DNA of 12,555 bases from RFSX01 sp964495785 (GTDB lineage Bacteria; Bacteroidota; Bacteroidia; Chitinophagales; Saprospiraceae). The notes beneath the pieces are model-generated. The model saw only the letters and a program-made list of their open reading frames with translations. It ran no database searches and was not told the DNA's origin. This document shows, piece after piece, positions 6,828 to 12,555 of the stretch. Location: the NCBI GenBank assembly GCA_964495785.1, contig CAZBXL010000088.1, forward strand, positions 1-12,555. Direction: 5' to 3'. Each line of letters opens with the position of its first letter. Within the stretch, counting starts at the first letter, position 1. Position numbers and translations under genes: made by a program.

Positions 6828-8816
6828 TCAATCCAACATCAAATCCAGTATACCAATAGCTGCCTTAGAAATAATAGTACCGGGCCCAAAGACTGCTGCC
6901 ACACCTTGATCAAATAAATACTGATAGTCTTTAGGTGGAATCACACCACCTACGACGACCATGATGTCCTCGCGACCTGCTTCCTTGAGTGCTTGCATAG
7001 TCAAAGGGACGAGTGCCTTATGTCCTGCTGCAAGAGAAGATATACCTAAAATATGCACATCATTATGTACAGCATCTCTGACAGCTTCAGCAGGTGTCTG
7101 GAATAGAGGACCTACATCTACATCAAAACCTAAATCAGCAAAACTTGTAGCGATGACCTTAGCACCGCGATCGTGACCATCTTGTCCGAGCTTGGCGACG
7201 AGGATACGAGGACGTCGGCCATATTGATTAGCGAACTGATCAGTTTTGGCTCTGGCTTTTACAAAGTATTCATCCATTTTTATTTCTCTTGAGTAGACGC
7301 CTGTGATGAGAGGGTTATTAGCTTTGTATCTGCCAAAACTCTCCTCCATAGCATCTGATATTTCTCCTAATGTGGCTCTGGCTCTGGCGGCCTCTACAGC
7401 TACGGCAAGTAGATTGCCTTCTTCTTTTTGAGATAGAACTTTGAGCTGAGCTAACTTTTCTTTGACAAGCTTATTATCTCTGTTGCTTTTGATATCATTG
7501 AGCCTGTTGACTTGTTCTTCTCTTACTTTGGCATTATCGACTTCAAGTAATTCCATTTCTTTATTTGAAGGTGTCTCGAAGATGTTGACACCGACTACTT
7601 TCTCTATGCCTGCATCTATTCTGGCTTGCTTTTCGGCAGCAGCTTGTTCTATACGCATCTTTGGTATGCCTTTTTCAAGGGCTATAGTCATACCACCATA
7701 GCTTTCTATTTCTTCCAAGAAAGTCTTCGCCTCATTGTAGATTTTCTGAGTGAGACCTTCCATGTGTGTACTACCATTGAATAAATCTATGACTTGTGTA
7801 ATACCAGATTCTGCTTGAAGATACTTCTGAGTATCGCGAGCAATTTTGGCAGAAAAATCAGTAGGTAATGCGATTGCTTCATCAAGCGAATTAGTATGTA
7901 ATGACTGCGTACCGCCTATAGTTGCAGCCATCGCTTCTATCGTTGTACGTGTGATATTGTTGTAAGGATCTTGGGCTGTCAAGCTGTATCCTGATGTCTG
8001 ACAATGGGTTCTCAGTGCCAATGATTTTTCTTTCTTTGGGTTAAATGTACTGACGACTTCTGCCCATAGCTGTCTTGCGGCTCTCATCTTAGCGACCTCA
8101 TTATAGAATTGCATTCCTATGCCCCAGAAGAAAGAGAAACGTGGTACAAAATCATCGACATCAAGTCCAGCTCTAAGTCCAGCTCTGATGTATTCTATAC
8201 CATCAGCTATAGTATATGCTAGCTCTAATGCAGCAGGAGCACCTGCTTCATGCATATGATATCCCGATATACTTATAGAATTAAATTTAGGCATGTGCTG
8301 AGAAGTATATTGGAATATATCAGAGATAATTCTTACTGAATGTTTAGGCGGATAGATGTAAGTATTTCTCACCATAAATTCTTTTAGGATATCATTCTGA
8401 ATTGTGCCACTTAAAGCAACTTTGTCTACTCCCTGTTCTTCAGCTGCAACTATGTAGAATGCCATTATAGGAATGACAGCGCCATTCATAGTCATGGAAA
8501 CTGACATTTTATCCAAAGGTATCTGATCAAATAGCATTTTCATATCTTCCACTGTATCTATGGCGACTCCTGCCATACCAACATCACCTGTCACCCTTGG
8601 ATTATCTGAGTCGTAGCCTCTATGCGTAGGTAGATCAAATGCAACAGATAGCCCCTTTTGCCCAGCAGCTAAATTTCTTCTGTAGAAGGCATTACTTTCT
8701 TCTGCAGTACTGAATCCAGCATACTGACGTATCGTCCACGGGCGTCCTGTATACATGCTTGCATAAGGGCCAGATTTGTATGGAGGAATTCCAGAATATG
8801 ACATCTTGTTTTCCAT
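6828..8816 (-). CDS. mutB: Methylmalonyl-CoA mutase, large (catalytic) subunit, short N-terminus
   Basis: A 662-residue adenosylcobalamin enzyme that interconverts methylmalonyl-CoA and succinyl-CoA in propionate metabolism. Residues 9-420 are the catalytic barrel: RPWTIRQYAGFSTAEESN (25-42) with Tyr32, Gln140, Arg150 and His187, which align with Tyr89, Gln197, Arg207 and His244 of the Propionibacterium enzyme. The Tyr/Arg pair favours methylmalonyl-CoA over isobutyryl-CoA. Residues about 535-662 bind B12, with the GQDGHDRG motif (His547 as lower cobalt ligand), GISSLAAGH and VVVGGVIP. Large subunits are usually about 710-730 residues; this one lacks the first 50 or so and starts close to GIPPY. 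The ATG at 8814-8816 is the only plausible start, since an in-frame TAA (8820-8822) lies one codon upstream. The small subunit (mutA), normally just upstream, is not seen; it may lie in the assembly gap or elsewhere. Confidence 0.96.
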   Translation of the reverse strand: MENKMSYSGIPPYKSGPYASMYTGRPWTIRQYAGFSTAEESNAFYRRNLAAGQKGLSVAFDLPTHRGYDSDNPRVTGDVGMAGVAIDTVEDMKMLFDQIPLDKMSVSMTMNGAVIPIMAFYIVAAEEQGVDKVALSGTIQNDILKEFMVRNTYIYPPKHSVRIISDIFQYTSQHMPKFNSISISGYHMHEAGAPAALELAYTIADGIEYIRAGLRAGLDVDDFVPRFSFFWGIGMQFYNEVAKMRAARQLWAEVVSTFNPKKEKSLALRTHCQTSGYSLTAQDPYNNITRTTIEAMAATIGGTQSLHTNSLDEAIALPTDFSAKIARDTQKYLQAESGITQVIDLFNGSTHMEGLTQKIYNEAKTFLEEIESYGGMTIALEKGIPKMRIEQAAAEKQARIDAGIEKVVGVNIFETPSNKEMELLEVDNAKVREEQVNRLNDIKSNRDNKLVKEKLAQLKVLSQKEEGNLLAVAVEAARARATLGEISDAMEESFGRYKANNPLITGVYSREIKMDEYFVKARAKTDQFANQYGRRPRILVAKLGQDGHDRGAKVIATSFADLGFDVDVGPLFQTPAEAVRDAVHNDVHILGISSLAAGHKALVPLTMQALKEAGREDIMVVVGGVIPPKDYQYLFDQGVAAVFGPGTIISKAAIGILDLMLD

Positions 8817-8819
8817 ATT

Positions 8820-8861
8820 TTATTTTCTAAGAACTAAGAGTTTCATCATTTCAATAGCAGC
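8820..8861 (-). CDS. C-terminal tail of a gene cut by the assembly gap
   Basis: Thirteen codons and a TAA (AAIEMMKLLVLRK) run out of the gap and stop three bases before the mutase ATG. The other two minus-strand frames hit stops at once, so this is probably coding. It may be the end of the M14-like lipoprotein gene on the far side, since an amphipathic final helix would fit, but the true gap size is unknown. It could equally belong to another gene such as mutA. Confidence 0.5.
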   Translation of the reverse strand, partial: AAIEMMKLLVLRK

Positions 8862-8961
8862 NNNNNNNNNNNNNNNNNNNNNNNNNNNNNNNNNNNNNNN
8901 NNNNNNNNNNNNNNNNNNNNNNNNNNNNNNNNNNNNNNNNNNNNNNNNNNNNNNNNNNNNN
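8862..8961. other. Assembly gap (100 N)
   Basis: Exactly 100 N, the usual placeholder for a gap of unknown length between contigs. Any reading frame drawn through it is artificial. At least the catalytic part of the upstream M14-like gene is missing here, and whole genes could be. Confidence 0.98.
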
Positions 8962-9518
8962 GATTGTGACCACTCGAGATTATGACTTGTATTACTTAAT
9001 TCTTGTCCACAGACAAATTGCTTTTGAGAGTTTACAGTTAGATTGAGTGTAGCCAGATCTGGTCCTCTCAATGTATCAAATAACGTGGTATCCATATTGG
9101 TCCAATGAGTACCGTCGATACTTAATTTAGGAATATACCGGTGCTCGTGATTAGGATAGTATAATTCTAAGATGATGTCTTTTTCTATCTCGGACCAGAT
9201 GTCAAAACAGAAGTAAGCACTTTCATTTATAGGTTCGTTCTCTGGTGTAATTGTAGCCCTGTAAGTAATGTCATTGATCTGAGTAAAATCATTGAGTCTT
9301 GCACCATCAAATTCATTTGATGCATAGACGTCGCCTATGTTATAAGTTCGCTTGTCTTGTTTTGTAATTGATCGACTCCGTGTGTCCTTCGGTTCAGGGA
9401 AGTTATATGTCTTAGGCATGTATCTTGACTTACAAGATAGCATGGATATAAGAAAAGTAAATAGGATTAAATTTTTAATACAATTCATGATTTTAAATCT
9501 AAGATTTTTTCGCTTCAT
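8962..9518 (-). CDS. Lipoprotein, N-terminal part of an M14 carboxypeptidase-like protein (partial)
   Basis: This is a 185-residue N-terminal fragment ending at the gap. It has a lipoprotein signal peptide with a lipobox at SMLSC (Cys29), pointing to membrane anchoring. The ATG at 9486-9488 (residue 11) gives a tighter 19-residue signal (MNCIKNLILFTFLISMLSC) and may be the true start. After Cys29 come a polar linker and a beta-sandwich-like stretch: SNEFDGARLND (68-78), TPENEPINESAYFCFDIW (91-108), HEHRYIPKLSIDGTHW (124-139) and FVCGQELSNTS (168-178). This pattern resembles the domain preceding the zinc-carboxypeptidase (M14) domain in Bacteroidota proteins, as I recall them. The zinc ligands (HxxE and a later His) would lie in the gap, so peptidase activity cannot be judged. 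The gene follows uvrA by 106 bases. Confidence 0.65.
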
Positions 9519-9624
9519 GAATACTATAGTGTTATAAAGAAAAGTACAGCTTTAAAATAATATTAAAATAAGCACAAGAATCTATTTAGTTTTTAAAAAT
9601 GTGTGACTTTAAATGTTACTTAAG

Positions 9625-12468
9625 CTACTTCAGTTTCTCTTTCAGATATTGTCCTGTATAAGATCTTTTTATTTTGATCAGGTCTTCGGGTCTTCCTTCG
9701 TAGAGAAGTTCGCCACCGCCTTTACCGCCATCAGGGCCTAAGTCTATAACCCAATCTGCAGATTTAATAATTTCCATATTATGCTCTACGATGAGTACGG
9801 TATGTCCTTTTTCTACAAGAGCATTCATAGCATCTAAGAGTTTATTGATATCATGGAAATGTAATCCTGTAGTAGGTTCATCGAAAATAAAAAATATCCT
9901 TTCAGTGCTCTGTTCCTTGCCTAAGTAAGATGCTAGCTTAACTCTCTGTGCTTCTCCACCTGATAGAGTATTAGAACTCTGTCCTAATTTGACATATCCT
10001 AAACCTACATCGTCGAGCGGCAATATTTTTTTGTAAATGTCTTTTCTTTCCTTGAAGAATTCTAAAGCCTCAACGATACTCAAGTTTAGAACATCATAGA
10101 TGCTTTTACCTTTATATTCTACTTCTAATACTTCTTGTTTGAATCTCTTACCTCTGCAGTCTTCGCATATAAGTTTTACGTCAGCGAGAAATTGCATTTC
10201 TACAGTTTCTTCTCCCTCGCCCTTACACTTCTCACACCGGCCACCTTCTACATTAAATGAAAAATGCTTAGCCTGAAATCCTTTAATCTTAGAAGCTTGC
10301 TGACCTGCGTATAAAGATCTGATGGCATCATAAGCCTTTACGTATGTCGCAGGATTAGATCTTGATGACTTTCCTATGGGGCTTTGATTGATCATTTCTA
10401 CTTTAGTAATCATTTTAAGATCTCCCTGGAGGGAGTCAAATGTACCAGGTGCCATAGAAACGATTTCACCTAACTTTTTCTTAAGTGCTGGATAGAGAAT
10501 TTGTTTTACCAAAGTTGTTTTACCAGATCCTGATACCCCAGTAACAACCGTCATGGTATTAAGCGGAAATGTAGCAGTGACATCTTGCAGATTATTCTGC
10601 TTAGCACCTTTGAGAATGAGTTTGTTTGTAAACTTTCTTCTTTTGAGAGGTACAGGTATTTCCTTTTTACCGAAGATATAATCTGCTGTGAGACTCTTAC
10701 TTTTTTTGAATGCTTTGAAGGTGCCGTTATAGACAATCTCGCCTCCGAATATTCCCGCTAAGGGTCCTACGTCTACAATATAATCTGCATTATTAATAAC
10801 TTCTTCTTCGTGCTCTACGACGATAACTGTATTATTTAATTCTCTTAGGTGTGTAAGGACTTTTACAAGTTTACCTGTATCTTTTGGATGTAGTCCTATA
10901 CTCGGTTCGTCTAGAATATAGAGCGAGTTGGTTAAGTTACTACTGAGTGTTCTTGTGAGATTTATACGCTGTGTCTCACCACCACTTAATGTAGACGATA
11001 TTCTATCAAGCATTAAGTAAGAAAGTCCTACATCTATCATCGTCTGTAATCGTGTCGTTAGCTCTAATAGAATTCTCTTAGCGATACTCTTGTCATGAGC
11101 AGATAGTTTTATTTTTTTAAAAAAGTCCAATAACTCATCTATCGGAAGATCAACTAATTCTTGGATATTTTTGTCTTTGACTTTGACATAACTGGCTTCT
11201 TTTCTCAGGCGACTACCATTACATTCTGTACAAGTAGTTCTGCCTCTATAGCGAGCCATCATGACCCTGTTTTGTATCTTGTATGACTTAGATTCTAACT
11301 CTCCAAAAAAATCATAGATGCCATCGACACCTCTATTACCATTCCACAATAGGTCAATCTGCTCTTGAGAGAGTTCACTGTAGGCTCTATGTATAGGGAA
11401 GTCTCGATCTTGCGTGTTTTGTATAAATCGAGTTAACCATTTCCCTGTTTTTTCTCCCTTCCAACAAGCTACGGCACCGTCATATATTGAGAGGCTTTCT
11501 TCTGGTATGACTTTGTATGGATCTATTCCTATGATTCTACCATATCCCTCGCAAGTCTTGCAGGCACCGTAGGGGTTATTGTAATTGAATAATTGTTGCG
11601 ATGGTTCTAAGAATGTAATACCATCTAACTCGAATCTATTGTTAAACGACTTTTCTTTTTTAGTATCTAAGATGTCAAGTGTCAGTTCGCCCTCGCCTTC
11701 ATAGAATGCTGTCTGCACAGAATCTGCTATTCTTTTGATATTTTCTTCGTCATCAGATATGACAAACCTATCTACGAGAACCATAATTTCTCCCACTTTA
11801 AGCTCAGTCATTCTTTTGTCGAGCCATTTAGATTTTTTCTCGAGAATGTCTTCTATGTACTCTATTTTTTTTCTCTTGACGATTCTTGTGAATCCCTTTT
11901 GTACAAGAAGCCTCAGTGCTTTGCTTACTGTCCTGTCAGCATACTTAAGAGGCATGGGGAATAGCAGCTGTACTTTGGTCCCGTCTTTTAATTTTTGAAG
12001 AAAATCTACGACATCAGCTACCTGATGTTTTTTGACTTCTTTTCCAGATATGGGACTATAAGTCCTACCGACTCTCGCAAAGAATAATCTTAGATAATCA
12101 AATATCTCGGTCATAGAGCCTACCGTAGATCGAGCATTACCCGTAGTCACTTTTTGCTCTATGGCAATAGCTGGACATAGTCCTTTGATAAAATCTACCT
12201 CCGGTTTTTTCATCCTACTTAAGAACTGCCTTGCATAGGATGACAGACTTTCTACATAGCGTCTCTGTCCTTCAGCATAGAGAGTGTCCATAATGAGGGA
12301 CGACTTACCAGAACCACTAAGACCGGTAACAGCAATCAACATCCCCTTTGGTATTTTGAGTTCTATATTTTTTAGGTTGTTAGATTGAGCACCTTTGATA
12401 TGGATTTCATTTATCCCTTTCTTTTCAGATGTTTTAGTTTTTTTTCTATTGGCAGCAGCTACAGTCAT
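9625..12468 (-). CDS. uvrA: UvrABC excision nuclease subunit A
   Basis: A 947-residue ATPase that detects bulky DNA lesions and loads UvrB in nucleotide excision repair. Both ABC cassettes are intact: Walker A at 48-57 (TGLSGSGKSS) and 643-651 (TGVSGSGKT), signature LSGGE at 494-498 and 835-839, and Walker B with the catalytic Glu at Asp520-Glu521 and Asp863-Glu864. The UvrB-binding and insertion regions (about 118-290) are present, which excludes the short UvrA2 class. The C-terminal zinc finger is complete (Cys745, Cys748, Cys768, Cys771). The first zinc finger keeps only Cys303 and Cys306; the partner cysteines expected near 280 and 283 are replaced in RFELDG, so it should not bind zinc in the usual way. 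The N-terminus has a basic extension (about 1-18) before NEIHIKGA. The gene appears to be transcribed from its own promoter at 12497-12504, and the lipoprotein gene lies downstream. Confidence 0.98.
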   Translation of the reverse strand: MTVAAANRKKTKTSEKKGINEIHIKGAQSNNLKNIELKIPKGMLIAVTGLSGSGKSSLIMDTLYAEGQRRYVESLSSYARQFLSRMKKPEVDFIKGLCPAIAIEQKVTTGNARSTVGSMTEIFDYLRLFFARVGRTYSPISGKEVKKHQVADVVDFLQKLKDGTKVQLLFPMPLKYADRTVSKALRLLVQKGFTRIVKRKKIEYIEDILEKKSKWLDKRMTELKVGEIMVLVDRFVISDDEENIKRIADSVQTAFYEGEGELTLDILDTKKEKSFNNRFELDGITFLEPSQQLFNYNNPYGACKTCEGYGRIIGIDPYKVIPEESLSIYDGAVACWKGEKTGKWLTRFIQNTQDRDFPIHRAYSELSQEQIDLLWNGNRGVDGIYDFFGELESKSYKIQNRVMMARYRGRTTCTECNGSRLRKEASYVKVKDKNIQELVDLPIDELLDFFKKIKLSAHDKSIAKRILLELTTRLQTMIDVGLSYLMLDRISSTLSGGETQRINLTRTLSSNLTNSLYILDEPSIGLHPKDTGKLVKVLTHLRELNNTVIVVEHEEEVINNADYIVDVGPLAGIFGGEIVYNGTFKAFKKSKSLTADYIFGKKEIPVPLKRRKFTNKLILKGAKQNNLQDVTATFPLNTMTVVTGVSGSGKTTLVKQILYPALKKKLGEIVSMAPGTFDSLQGDLKMITKVEMINQSPIGKSSRSNPATYVKAYDAIRSLYAGQQASKIKGFQAKHFSFNVEGGRCEKCKGEGEETVEMQFLADVKLICEDCRGKRFKQEVLEVEYKGKSIYDVLNLSIVEALEFFKERKDIYKKILPLDDVGLGYVKLGQSSNTLSGGEAQRVKLASYLGKEQSTERIFFIFDEPTTGLHFHDINKLLDAMNALVEKGHTVLIVEHNMEIIKSADWVIDLGPDGGKGGGELLYEGRPEDLIKIKRSYTGQYLKEKLK

Positions 12469-12496
12469 TGTCTTCTTTAATAAGCTCGAAAAGGTA

Positions 12497-12504
12497 CAAA
12501 ATTA
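12497..12504 (-). promoter_or_regulatory. Bacteroidota -7 promoter element for uvrA
   Basis: The minus strand reads TAATTTTG, a full match to TAnnTTTG, 28 bases before the uvrA start codon. This would give a leader of roughly 20 bases. No good -33 TTG is seen at the expected distance. The spacer lacks the GTCGA sites found upstream of the S24 repressor, so there is no sign of control by that protein. Confidence 0.45.
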
Positions 12505-12555
12505 TGTTTGATAGAAAAGTATCTTAGTATAACGTGCTTTTAGATAAAAGTTTAG

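Noticed and set aside
6828..8816. Isobutyryl-CoA or hydroxyisobutyryl-CoA mutase
   Set aside because: Tyr32 and Arg150, matching Tyr89 and Arg207 of the Propionibacterium enzyme, are the methylmalonyl-CoA-type residues, and barrel and B12 domain are fused as in MutB.
8776..8985. Plus-strand frame passing through the N run
   Set aside because: It is antisense to the mutase start and crosses an assembly placeholder, so it has no meaning.
9625..12468. UvrA2 or an antibiotic-resistance ABC protein
   Set aside because: The UvrB-binding region is present and the length fits UvrA1.
12503..12510. Plus-strand TATGTTTG, a second -7-like element overlapping the uvrA promoter
   Set aside because: No -33 element lies at a suitable distance and no plus-strand gene is visible before the window ends; AT-rich DNA gives such matches by chance.

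Overview
The window looks like a chromosomal stretch of a Bacteroidota bacterium. The evidence is: AT-rich DNA without clear Shine-Dalgarno sequences; matches to the Bacteroidota -7 promoter element TAnnTTTG upstream of uvrA and the SRAP gene; a methylmalonyl-CoA mutase; an M14-type lipoprotein; and a UvrA with the half-lost first zinc finger that I recall as common in that phylum. A Saprospiraceae-like source is possible, but that is only an impression. A run of exactly 100 N (8862-8961) is a scaffold gap of unknown true size, so this is a draft assembly.

Layout. Positions 1-1328 (minus): 5' part of a formiminotransferase-cyclodeaminase (histidine degradation and folate one-carbon metabolism), running off the left edge. 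Positions 1420-2859 (plus): a secreted protein of unknown function with a TTG start. Positions 2877-5062 (minus): three genes in the transcription order SPOR-domain membrane protein, SRAP protein (DNA-protein crosslink sensor for abasic sites), and XRE/S24 LexA-like repressor. Positions 5189-6811 (plus): a membrane-anchored, stand-alone glutamate-synthase-domain flavoprotein. Positions 6828-8816 (minus): methylmalonyl-CoA mutase large subunit. Upstream of it is a lipoprotein with an M14-carboxypeptidase-like N-terminal region, broken by the gap (8962-9518, with a possible C-terminal tail at 8820-8861). Positions 9625-12468 (minus): complete uvrA. Between them the genes leave only short gaps; no stretch over 300 bases lacks a gene, and I saw no tRNA, rRNA, CRISPR array or insertion sequence.

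How the genes relate. The best-supported functional theme is DNA damage. A self-cleaving-type S24 repressor (Ala-Gly site, Ser-Lys dyad) lies next to a SRAP protein, and uvrA is a few kilobases away. The SRAP protein ends in QLSLF, which matches the bacterial sliding-clamp-binding consensus and suggests recruitment to replication forks. The spacer upstream of the repressor carries three GTCGA half-sites that could be its operator. The other genes are ordinary metabolism or unknown. I see no clear new multi-gene system. The SRAP/S24 pair with its clamp motif and candidate operator is the item most worth following up.
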